From positions 93,123 to 100,969 of the forward strand of contig DDPV01000012.1 of NCBI GenBank assembly GCA_002342365.1: a DNA stretch of 7,847 bases, read 5' to 3'. This document shows positions 1 to 6,023 of the stretch, piece by piece (position 1 is the stretch's first letter; every line of letters begins with the position of its first letter). A program made the translations under genes and the position numbers. The notes below the pieces were generated by a model, which worked only from the letters and a program-made list of their open reading frames with translations, was not told where the DNA came from and did no database searches. This DNA is from Burkholderiales bacterium UBA2459 (GTDB lineage Bacteria; Pseudomonadota; Gammaproteobacteria; Burkholderiales; Burkholderiaceae_E).

Positions 1-40
1 GATCAAGCTCGGAAGTCAAGTGGCATTAGCTCGGTGCGAA

Positions 41-58
41 ATAGGCAAAACAGCCTAT
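41..58 (-). terminator. Weak terminator-like hairpin downstream of tRNA-Val
   Basis: Read on the minus strand, ATAGGC and GCCTAT form a 6-bp stem around a 6-base loop, starting 4 bases past the CCA end of the tRNA. The following U tract is only about three bases long, so this may serve as a 3'-end processing or pausing structure rather than a strong intrinsic terminator. Its position just after the tRNA is the main support. Confidence 0.35.
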
Positions 59-61
59 CAA

Positions 62-136
62 TGGTGGGTGGTACAGGGTTTGAACCTGTGACCCCTGCCG
101 TGTGAAGGCAGTGCTCTACCGCTGAGCTAACCACCC
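62..136 (-). tRNA. tRNA-Val, anticodon CAC
   Basis: The reverse complement folds as a complete 75-base cloverleaf: acceptor stem GGGTGGT/ACCACCC, D arm GCTC/GAGC, anticodon stem CTGCC/GGCAG with loop TTCACAC, a 5-base variable region, and T arm ACAGG/CCTGT with loop TTCAAAC. The loop gives anticodon CAC (window 102-104), which reads the valine codon GUG. The discriminator is A and the terminal CCA is encoded in the DNA (62-64). The gene is divergent from the plus-strand genes that fill the rest of the window. This isoacceptor decodes one codon only and would supplement a UAC-anticodon tRNA-Val elsewhere in the genome. Confidence 0.97.
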
Positions 137-178
137 TGGATTGCAAAGCTTCGGACGGTTCGTGTTTACTGCCACCGG

Positions 179-208
179 AGTATAAATCGATTGCAAAAAA
201 TAAGGCAA
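179..208 (-). promoter_or_regulatory. Sigma-70-type promoter for tRNA-Val
   Basis: On the minus strand a TTGCCT hexamer (203-208) lies 18 bases before TATACT (179-184). These match the -35 and -10 consensus at 4/6 and 5/6 positions. The bases just after the -10 are G/C-rich (CCGG), a discriminator typical of stable-RNA promoters under stringent control. Transcription would start near 172 and leave a leader of roughly 35 bases before the tRNA 5' end at 136. The assignment rests on sequence match and position only. Confidence 0.5.
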
Positions 209-251
209 TGAAGACAGAATTTCGGCACAATCGGGCTACTTAGCGATTGTC

Positions 252-1124
252 ATGACCGTCGACGACCTCAGATCTGCACTTGCAACCCTGCGCTATAGCT
301 GGCCCGATCGCTGGCCTGGCTTGCCGGCCGTGCTGTTGCATTGCCTTGCAGGCCTCAAGCACAACCAGGGCTGCCATCCCGAGCCATCACGTTATCGTTC
401 TTTAAAGGAGGCCTGCCTCGGCATGGCAGAGCAAGTTGAGATGGCGCATGCAGCCATGGCCGCTGATTCGCTTGAGGCTGCCTACCATAACCGCCTGCAC
501 TTTGGCGATACGCTTTGGTGCATGGCCACGCTCTTAGCTGCCTCGCGCGATCGCAGCGATCAATCGCCTCAACAAGCCGATAAAGACCCTGGCTACACCA
601 GCATGCAGCGTGAGTCGCAGGAAATGCTTGCGATGCTGGTGATGGTCACACACGATTTCAGACACGACGGGCGCATCAATCAGCATCCGATGGAGATGGA
701 AAGTCGCTCGGCGATGCTCGCTGAACCCATGCTTGTTACCCATGGGTTAAGCCCAGACGATGTGGCTCTGATCAAACGACTGATTCAGTACACCGATCCG
801 AGCAAAGTAGCCGGCAATCATCGCGAGGTTATCGGTTTACCCTTTAGTTTGGATGAGGCGCGATGGCTGCAAGTGATCGTCAACGAAGCCGATATTCTGG
901 CCAGCACCCTGCCTGATTTCGGCGATTTGCTCGGACAGTCGTTGTCGCTTGAGTGGTCCAAGGTCAACCAGGCCATGGCGCAATCGGTGGGGACGCGCTC
1001 TGGAAGGCTCTATTTCCTAGAAAAGTTAGCGATTTTCAGCTCCCCCGGCAGTCATCGCCTCGGGCTTGATCAACTGCGCAATGAACAGATCATGAGCTTG
1101 CGGATGGAGAATGCGTCGGCTTAA
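252..1124 (+). CDS. HD-domain protein resembling class I cyclic-nucleotide phosphodiesterases
   Basis: This 290-residue protein carries a metal-binding HD-superfamily pattern in the class I PDE order. YHNRLH at 78-83 matches the PDE YHNxxH motif (general-acid His79, metal His83). THDFRHDGRINQ at 133-144 matches the PDE HDxxHPGxxNQ motif, with Asp replacing Pro. NEAD at 211-214 supplies the late metal-binding Asp (Asp214). Family knowledge suggests hydrolysis of a phosphodiester or nucleotide, but the substrate is unknown. No signal peptide, membrane segment, GAF, PAS or receiver domain is visible, so it looks like a stand-alone cytoplasmic enzyme. The ATG at 252 is the first in-frame ATG after the divergent tRNA promoter and has no clear Shine-Dalgarno. 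The gene ends 40 bases before gltX, so the two may be cotranscribed. The HD call is firm; the PDE subtype is inference. Confidence 0.8.
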   Translation: MTVDDLRSALATLRYSWPDRWPGLPAVLLHCLAGLKHNQGCHPEPSRYRSLKEACLGMAEQVEMAHAAMAADSLEAAYHNRLHFGDTLWCMATLLAASRDRSDQSPQQADKDPGYTSMQRESQEMLAMLVMVTHDFRHDGRINQHPMEMESRSAMLAEPMLVTHGLSPDDVALIKRLIQYTDPSKVAGNHREVIGLPFSLDEARWLQVIVNEADILASTLPDFGDLLGQSLSLEWSKVNQAMAQSVGTRSGRLYFLEKLAIFSSPGSHRLGLDQLRNEQIMSLRMENASA

Positions 1125-1146
1125 GAGCCGGGCCCCGGTATATTTG

Positions 1147-1164
1147 TGGGTTTAGCCAAACCCA
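1147..1164 (+). promoter_or_regulatory. Hairpin directly against the gltX start codon
   Basis: TGGGTTT (1147-1153) and AAACCCA (1158-1164) form a perfect 7-bp stem with a 4-base AGCC loop. The last stem base is immediately followed by the ATG at 1165. The only G-rich stretch that could act as a ribosome-binding site lies inside the stem, so the hairpin could limit initiation at the first ATG, or favour the in-frame ATG at 1177. There is no U tract, so it is not an intrinsic terminator. Regulatory function is inferred from position. Confidence 0.35.
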
Positions 1165-2661
1165 ATGCATACCGACATGGCTTCCCCTTCTGAACTTGCC
1201 TCCCAATCTGATGCCGTACGAACACGATTTGCGCCGAGCCCAACCGGCCTGTTGCATATTGGCGGGGCGCGCACCGCACTCTTTGCCTGGGCCTATGCGC
1301 GTCACTTTCAGGGACGCTTTGTCCTTCGTATTGAAGATACCGACACTGAGCGGTCAACGCCCGAAGCGACGCAAGCCATTCTCGATGGTATGTCCTGGCT
1401 CGACCTTCAAGCAGACGAGGGCCCGTTTTACCAGACCCAGCGGATGGACCGTTATCGCGAAGTGATTGCTCAAATGCTCGAGCAGGGAAGCGCCTACCAT
1501 TGCTGGGCGACAAGCGAAGAACTTGAGGCCCTGCGCGAATCACAGCGTGCCCAGGGTTTGAAGCCACGCTACGACGGACGCTGGCGTCCGGAAAAGCGCG
1601 CAAACAAGATGCCTCCTGATGCAGTGTCGCCTGCTGTTCGCTTCCGTAATCCTGACGCCGGCTATGTGGTCTGGAAGGATATGGTTAAAGGAACAATATC
1701 GATTGCCAATGATGAGCTTGACGACCTGATCATCGCCCGATCAGACGGAACGCCCACTTATAATTTTTGTGTGGTTGTCGACGATCTCGACATGCAAATC
1801 AGCCATGTGATCCGCGGCGATGACCATGTCAACAACACCCCAAGGCAGATCAACATCCTGCGCGCCCTCGGCGGTAAAGAGCCGGTCTACGGGCATTTGC
1901 CGATGATTCACGGTCCCGACGGACAAAAGCTTTCCAAGCGTCACGGTGCGGTATCCGTCACCGAATTTGACCGACAGGGCTTCATGCCCGATGCCTTGAT
2001 CAATTATCTGGCCCGTTTGGGATGGAGCCACGGCGATTCTGAATTGTTTGGACGTGAAGATCTGATTGCCTGGTTTGATGGCACATCGCTTTCGCAATCG
2101 CCCGCACAGTTGGACTACGATAAGTTGTGCTGGGTCAATCAGCATTACATCAAACAGGCAGACGATGCCTATCTCCTCACCGAGCTGCGTCGCCGGCTGA
2201 GCTGGCGGTCGCTTCACGCAGACTGGCTTCATGATCGTGCAGCCTCTGCCTTGATCCTGCTTTTGAAGGACCGTATCAACACGCTCGAGGCCTTGGCCGA
2301 TTGGGCTTGCTCGATCCTGATGGACCCCGACCTCGATGATCAAAGGATTGCCGATGGGATTGCTCAAGCGCTCAGGCCCGAGGTGCTGCCTGCACTCGCT
2401 GACTTTTTAAGCGATTCGGTACTGGCATGCCCGATGCCCGATGAGGCTATGAGCTGGTCTGCAAGCGATATTGCTCAGGCCATCAAGGGCTTGACCGCAA
2501 CGCATCAGTTGAAAATGCCTCAGCTTGCAATCCCCTTGCGCTGGTGGTGCTTTGGCAGCGGGCAAACCCCCGCGGTCGATGCGATGCTCAGTATCTTGCC
2601 GCCTGCGGTGTTGGCCAAGCGGATTGCCCGGGGATTGCGCAAGCAAGGCTTTGGAGCCTGA
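1165..2661 (+). CDS. gltX: Glutamyl-tRNA synthetase
   Basis: The product is a class I aminoacyl-tRNA synthetase that charges tRNA-Glu with glutamate using ATP in the cytoplasm. The N-terminal catalytic fold has FAPSPTGLLHIGG (residues 22-34), containing the HIGH-type signature, followed by the LRIEDTD segment. The second signature is KLSKR at 255-259. The C-terminal helical part is the anticodon-binding region. At 498 residues it is somewhat longer than the usual 465-470; part of the excess is a polar N-terminal extension of about 17 residues before the conserved VRTRFAPSPTG. The start could be ATG 1165 or the in-frame ATG 1177 (Met5), and neither has a good Shine-Dalgarno. Only one side of the zinc-binding Cys pattern (HCWA) seems present. 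Whether it also charges tRNA-Gln cannot be told from this window. Confidence 0.97.
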   Translation: MHTDMASPSELASQSDAVRTRFAPSPTGLLHIGGARTALFAWAYARHFQGRFVLRIEDTDTERSTPEATQAILDGMSWLDLQADEGPFYQTQRMDRYREVIAQMLEQGSAYHCWATSEELEALRESQRAQGLKPRYDGRWRPEKRANKMPPDAVSPAVRFRNPDAGYVVWKDMVKGTISIANDELDDLIIARSDGTPTYNFCVVVDDLDMQISHVIRGDDHVNNTPRQINILRALGGKEPVYGHLPMIHGPDGQKLSKRHGAVSVTEFDRQGFMPDALINYLARLGWSHGDSELFGREDLIAWFDGTSLSQSPAQLDYDKLCWVNQHYIKQADDAYLLTELRRRLSWRSLHADWLHDRAASALILLLKDRINTLEALADWACSILMDPDLDDQRIADGIAQALRPEVLPALADFLSDSVLACPMPDEAMSWSASDIAQAIKGLTATHQLKMPQLAIPLRWWCFGSGQTPAVDAMLSILPPAVLAKRIARGLRKQGFGA

Positions 2662-2665
2662 GCTT

Positions 2666-2791
2666 ATGCAATCTGAAAATTGGAACGATCGTTTTGCTGG
2701 ATGTCCATGCTTGAAGAATCGGCATTTTCAGCCGCTTTTTCAATCAGGTCAGCTTTTTCGTGGTGTCAGCTTTTTCCTTGTTATTGTTTAA
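2666..2791 (+). CDS. Doubtful 41-codon small ORF, possible leader peptide
   Basis: An ATG four bases after the gltX stop opens a 41-codon frame ending in TAA, 13 bases before aroC. A GGAG (2653-2656) sits 9 bases upstream, a better ribosome-binding site than that of gltX or aroC. The peptide begins MQSENWNDRF and has six Phe residues, five of them in its second half (HFQPLF, QLF, SFF), because three T-tract repeats are read through it. A Phe-rich peptide before a chorismate-pathway gene recalls the pheA leader, but no terminator/antiterminator pair follows it, and T-rich DNA gives Phe codons by chance. It may well be non-coding. Confidence 0.2.
   Translation: MQSENWNDRFAGCPCLKNRHFQPLFQSGQLFRGVSFFLVIV
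2720..2740 (+). terminator. Possible weak terminator after gltX
   Basis: CGGC (2720-2723) and GCCG (2731-2734) can pair across a 7-base loop, followed by C and five T (2736-2740). A 4-bp stem is short for an intrinsic terminator, so this is at best a weak stop between gltX and aroC. Confidence 0.22.
2729..2776 (+). repeat. Triplicated CAG-CTTTTTC element before aroC
   Basis: The 12-mer GTCAGCTTTTTC occurs exactly twice (2748-2759 and 2765-2776). A degenerate third copy, CAGCCGCTTTTTC, lies just before (2729-2741). The CTTTTTC cores begin at 2735, 2753 and 2770, so spacing is 18 then 17 bases. The array ends 28 bases before the aroC start. It could be a set of protein-binding sites, a product of local duplication, or simply U-rich leader RNA. 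No function can be assigned from sequence. Confidence 0.55.
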
Positions 2792-2804
2792 GTGAGTCAT
2801 AGCC

Positions 2805-3908
2805 ATGTCGGGCAACAGTATTGGCCATTTGTTTACGGTTACAAGTTTTGGAGAGTCGCATGGCCCTGCCATCGGTTGTATTGTTGACGGCTGCCCCCCT
2901 GGCATGGCGCTTTCCGAGCAGGATATCCAGCCTGATCTGGATCGCCGCAGACCTGGCACATCGCGTCATGTCACGCAGCGGCAAGAACCCGACCGGGTGC
3001 AAATACTCTCCGGGGTCTATGAAGGCAAAACGACGGGCACGCCCATCGCACTGTTGATCCAAAACGAAGATGCACGCAGCAAAGACTATAACGCTATAGC
3101 GCAAAGCTTCAGACCCGGCCATGCCGATTACACCTACTGGCAAAAGTACGGCCTGCGCGATCCTCGCGGCGGCGGTCGTTCATCGGCCAGACTCACAGCG
3201 CCGATGGTCGGTGCGGCTGCAATCGCGCGCAAGTGGCTCAAAGAGCAGTTCGAACTTGAGGTTCGAGCCTGTTTGAGTCAGCTCGGACCCTTGCCAATTG
3301 CCAAAGACGACTGGTCCAGAGTGCATCACAATCCATTTTTCGCTGCGACCGACCAGGGCATTGAAGCGCTCGAGTCATTCATGGATGAGTTAAGAAAGGC
3401 CGGAGATTCCTGTGGCGCGCGTGTCGATGTCGAAGCGCACAAGGTCCCGCTTGGCCTGGGTGAGCCCCTTTTTGATCGCCTGGACGCTGATCTTGCGCAT
3501 GCGCTCATGGGCATCAATGCGGTCAAGGGCGTGGAAATCGGCGCTGGCTTTCGCAGTATCCATCAACGCGGCAGCGAGCACGGCGATGCGCTCAGCCCCG
3601 AAGGCTTCGAAACCAATCACGCTGGTGGCGTTTTAGGCGGCATTTCAACCGGTCAGCCGATTCTTGCTTCGGTTGCGATCAAGCCCACGTCCAGCATTCG
3701 CATCCCGAAGCCCTCGATCGATATACACGGCAAGGCAACCCAGCTGCAAACCCTTGGCCGTCATGATCCTTGCGTCGGGATCCGAGCGGTACCGATCGTT
3801 GAAGCCATGGTGCTGCTTGTGCTGATCGATCATGTGCTGAGGAACCGGGCCCAGTGCGCCGATGTCGAAACGCCGACCCCGCCAATCGCCGGAAGCCGCA
3901 TGGCATAA
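2805..3908 (+). CDS. aroC: Chorismate synthase
   Basis: The enzyme converts 5-enolpyruvylshikimate-3-phosphate to chorismate, the last common step to aromatic amino acids and folate, using reduced FMN without net oxidation. All three family signatures are visible. GESHGPAIG starts at residue 16 and includes catalytic His19. RPGHADYTY at 103-111 includes His106 and is followed by the GGGRSSAR segment that helps bind FMN. GRHDPCVGIRAVP starts at residue 318 and includes Asp321. The length of 367 residues is normal for the bacterial family. The ATG at 2805 gives the standard MSGNSIGHLF N-terminus; a weak GTGAG (2792-2796) lies 8 bases upstream. The gene is 143 bases after gltX and is followed at once by an intrinsic terminator, so it is probably a separate transcription unit from leuC, with some readthrough possible. 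Confidence 0.98.
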   Translation: MSGNSIGHLFTVTSFGESHGPAIGCIVDGCPPGMALSEQDIQPDLDRRRPGTSRHVTQRQEPDRVQILSGVYEGKTTGTPIALLIQNEDARSKDYNAIAQSFRPGHADYTYWQKYGLRDPRGGGRSSARLTAPMVGAAAIARKWLKEQFELEVRACLSQLGPLPIAKDDWSRVHHNPFFAATDQGIEALESFMDELRKAGDSCGARVDVEAHKVPLGLGEPLFDRLDADLAHALMGINAVKGVEIGAGFRSIHQRGSEHGDALSPEGFETNHAGGVLGGISTGQPILASVAIKPTSSIRIPKPSIDIHGKATQLQTLGRHDPCVGIRAVPIVEAMVLLVLIDHVLRNRAQCADVETPTPPIAGSRMA

Positions 3909-3913
3909 TCAAC

Positions 3914-3936
3914 CCCCTGATTTACAGGGGATTTTT
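3914..3936 (+). terminator. Intrinsic terminator of aroC, overlapping the leuC ribosome-binding site
   Basis: CCCCTG (3914-3919) and CAGGGG (3925-3930) form a perfect 6-bp, mostly G-C stem around the loop ATTTA. The stem is followed by A and five T (3932-3936), a compact Rho-independent terminator five bases after the aroC stop. The 3' arm contains AGGGG (3926-3930), which sits 9 bases before the leuC ATG and is the only plausible Shine-Dalgarno for leuC. The same hairpin could therefore both stop transcripts entering leuC and mask leuC translation on readthrough RNA. The hairpin is seen directly; the double role is inferred. Confidence 0.75.
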
Positions 3937-3939
3937 CTG

Positions 3940-5364
3940 ATGGCTGTTCAAGCAAGAACGCTTTACGACAAGCTTTGGGACGAGCATGTGGTGCGCACCG
4001 AATCCGACGGAACCGCGCTGCTTTACATCGACCGACATTTGGTCCACGAAGTTACAAGCCCGCAGGCCTTTGAGGGTTTACGGCTTGCTCAACGCCCCTT
4101 ATGGCGAGCGGAATCGATTGTGGCGACTGCCGATCACAATACGCCCACCACCGGCTGGGAGCGTGGCCTGGATGGCATTGATGACCCGATTTCGCGCGAA
4201 CAGGTTGTGACGCTTGATCAGAACATCGCAGCCTTCAAGGTGCCGGTTTACTTTCCTTTTCTCGATCAGCGCCAGGGAATCGTTCATGTGATCGGCCCTG
4301 AGCAGGGCGCAACCTTGCCGGGGATGACGGTTGTCTGCGGTGACTCGCACACCAGTACCCATGGCGCTTTTGCCTGTCTTGCCTTTGGAATCGGCACCTC
4401 CGAAGTCGAGCATGTGATGGCCACACAATGTCTTCTCGCCAAGAAGATGAAAAATATGCTGGTAGCAGTCGATGGCGCACTACAGCGCGGGGTCACGGCC
4501 AAGGATCTGGTGCTTGCCATCATCGGCCGCATCGGAACTGCGGGTGGCACCGGCTACGCGATCGAGTTTGCCGGTTCGGCAGTCCGCAGCCTCAGTATGG
4601 AAGGCCGCATGACGCTTTGCAATATGGCGATTGAGGCAGGCGCACGCGCTGGGATGGTAGCGGTTGACGAAACCACGATTCAATACCTTCGCCATCGACC
4701 GATGGCACCACGCGAAGCCGATTGGGAGCAGGCGGTTTCGCATTGGCGTCAATTTAAAAGCGATGAAGGAGCGCACTTCGATCAGCTGGTTCGACTCGAT
4801 GCGGCTCAGATTGCCCCGCAGGTGACCTGGGGAACCTCGCCAGAGATGGTGGTTGGTATCGACGGCCGCGTGCCTGATCCGGATAAGGAAAAGGATGCGG
4901 TTCGGCGCGAAGGAATGGAGCGCGCACTGCAGTACATGGGTTTGACCCCGAATACTGCGATGGAGACTATTGCGCTCGACAAAATCTTTATTGGGTCTTG
5001 TACAAACTCTCGCATCGAGGATCTTCGGATAGCGGCTGCGGTTGTCAAAGGAAAACGCAAAGCCGCAAGCGTCAGCCTGGCCATGGTGGTGCCCGGCTCG
5101 GGGCTGGTGAAACGCATGGCCGAGGCCGAGGGCCTGGATCGTATTTTTAAAGATGCGGGTTTTGAGTGGCGTGAGCCGGGTTGCTCGATGTGTCTGGCGA
5201 TGAACGCCGATCGCCTGGAGCCGGGTGAGCGCTGTGCGTCGACCTCAAACCGTAACTTTGAGGGTCGGCAGGGCACCGGCGGTCGCACCCATCTGGTCAG
5301 CCCGGCCATGGCCGCTGCTGCCGGCGTGGCGGGGCATTTTGTAGATGTTCGAAGGATGGCCTGA
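3940..5364 (+). CDS. leuC: 3-isopropylmalate dehydratase, large subunit
   Basis: This is the iron-sulfur subunit of isopropylmalate isomerase, an aconitase-family enzyme that interconverts 2- and 3-isopropylmalate in leucine synthesis together with LeuD. The N-terminus (TLYDKLWDEHVV) and the GDSHTSTHGAF and IGSCTNSR segments are typical. The [4Fe-4S] ligands are expected to be Cys354 (in GSCTNS), Cys415 and Cys418 (in GCSMC). The length is 474 residues, close to the usual 465-470. The start at 3940 is chosen because the family N-terminus begins there and AGGGG lies 9 bases upstream. An in-frame ATG at 3862 would add 26 residues read through the aroC end and terminator, which is unlikely. The leuD start codon follows the stop after two bases. 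The upstream hairpin may regulate expression. Confidence 0.97.
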   Translation: MAVQARTLYDKLWDEHVVRTESDGTALLYIDRHLVHEVTSPQAFEGLRLAQRPLWRAESIVATADHNTPTTGWERGLDGIDDPISREQVVTLDQNIAAFKVPVYFPFLDQRQGIVHVIGPEQGATLPGMTVVCGDSHTSTHGAFACLAFGIGTSEVEHVMATQCLLAKKMKNMLVAVDGALQRGVTAKDLVLAIIGRIGTAGGTGYAIEFAGSAVRSLSMEGRMTLCNMAIEAGARAGMVAVDETTIQYLRHRPMAPREADWEQAVSHWRQFKSDEGAHFDQLVRLDAAQIAPQVTWGTSPEMVVGIDGRVPDPDKEKDAVRREGMERALQYMGLTPNTAMETIALDKIFIGSCTNSRIEDLRIAAAVVKGKRKAASVSLAMVVPGSGLVKRMAEAEGLDRIFKDAGFEWREPGCSMCLAMNADRLEPGERCASTSNRNFEGRQGTGGRTHLVSPAMAAAAGVAGHFVDVRRMA

Positions 5365-5366
5365 GC

Positions 5367-6023
5367 ATGAGAGCGCTTACAATTCATCGCGGCTTGGTGG
5401 TTCCTCTGGATCGTGCAAATGTTGATACCGATGCCATCATTCCGAAGCAGTTTCTGAAGTCCATCAAACGTTCCGGATTCGGCCCCAATCTTTTTGATGC
5501 CTGGCGCTATCTTGACCGCGGTGAGCCGGGGATGGATCACAGCAGTCGAACCTTGAATCCGGACTTCAGTTTGAATCAGTCGCGATTCAAGGGCGCCTCG
5601 ATCCTGGTCGCTCGAAAGAACTTCGGATGCGGATCATCGCGGGAACACGCACCATGGGCACTGGAAGATTTTGGCATCCGGGCGATTATCGCCCCCTCAT
5701 TTGCGGATATTTTTTATAACAACTGTTTCAAGAACGGACTCTTGCCGATCGTGCTGTCCGAGGCCGAGGTTGACGCTGTGTTTCATGCAGTTGCAGCCTT
5801 TCCCGGTTTCGAACTGCTGATCGATTTGCCGGCGCAAAGGGTCTCGTGGATCGACGGCTCAAGAACCATGGCCTTTGAAGTCGACCCCTTTCGCAAGGAT
5901 TGTCTTGTGAACGGTTATGACGAAATCGGGCTCACGCTTCGCCACGCCGATCTGATTCGGACTTTTGAGGCCCGGCGACTACAGGCTCAGCCCTGGCTTC
6001 AAGCACCGAGGACAAAGCGATGA
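5367..6023 (+). CDS. leuD: 3-isopropylmalate dehydratase, small subunit
   Basis: This is the swivel-domain partner of LeuC in isopropylmalate isomerase. Family landmarks are the early LDRANVDTDAIIPKQFLK segment, the central KNFGCGSSREHAPWAL loop that contributes to substrate binding, and the PSFADIFYNNCFKNGLLP segment. The length of 218 residues is usual for the proteobacterial form. AAGGA (5352-5356) inside the end of leuC lies 10 bases before the ATG and supports this start. The gap to leuC is two bases, and the ATGA at the end overlaps the leuB start by four bases, so translation of the three genes is probably coupled, which fits the need for equal amounts of the two subunits. No extra small gene lies between leuC and leuD. 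Confidence 0.97.
   Translation: MRALTIHRGLVVPLDRANVDTDAIIPKQFLKSIKRSGFGPNLFDAWRYLDRGEPGMDHSSRTLNPDFSLNQSRFKGASILVARKNFGCGSSREHAPWALEDFGIRAIIAPSFADIFYNNCFKNGLLPIVLSEAEVDAVFHAVAAFPGFELLIDLPAQRVSWIDGSRTMAFEVDPFRKDCLVNGYDEIGLTLRHADLIRTFEARRLQAQPWLQAPRTKR

Noticed and set aside
547..554. GCGATCGC, the HIP1 octamer abundant in cyanobacteria
   Set aside because: I noticed only this copy, inside a coding region, and nothing else suggests a cyanobacterium.
1121..1603. Minus-strand open frame of 160 codons opposite the start of gltX
   Set aside because: It lies fully opposite conserved gltX codons, its product is Arg/Pro/Gly-rich with no recognisable motif, and it is best read as a shadow frame.
1741..2367. 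Minus-strand open frame of 208 codons inside gltX
   Set aside because: It is antisense to the catalytic and anticodon-binding regions of GltX, with no ribosome-binding site or family motif noticed; long antisense frames are common in such sequence.
2540..2547. Chi-like octamer GCTGGTGG (another at 3621-3628)
   Set aside because: This octamer is the RecBCD Chi of enterobacteria. The window does not look enterobacterial, and two hits inside GC-rich coding sequence are expected by chance.
2684..2693. Palindrome AACGATCGTT followed by T residues, after gltX
   Set aside because: It has no loop, so it cannot form a normal terminator hairpin, and it falls within ordinary AT-rich intergenic sequence.
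2691..2780. Lys-rich reading (EKADLIEKAAENAD) on the minus strand opposite the T-tract repeats
   Set aside because: It looked like the tail of a Lys/Ala-rich protein, but it is short, has no start or matching upstream gene, and follows from A-tracts on that strand.
3862..3939. Upstream ATG that would extend LeuC by 26 residues
   Set aside because: It would overlap aroC by 47 bases and be read through the terminator hairpin. The family N-terminus begins just after ATG 3940, which also has a well-spaced AGGGG.
4806..5540. Minus-strand open frame of 244 codons across leuC and leuD
   Set aside because: It covers the Fe-S cysteine region of leuC and the start of leuD, both strongly conserved. 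The predicted peptide is Ser/Arg/Pro-rich without a recognisable domain.
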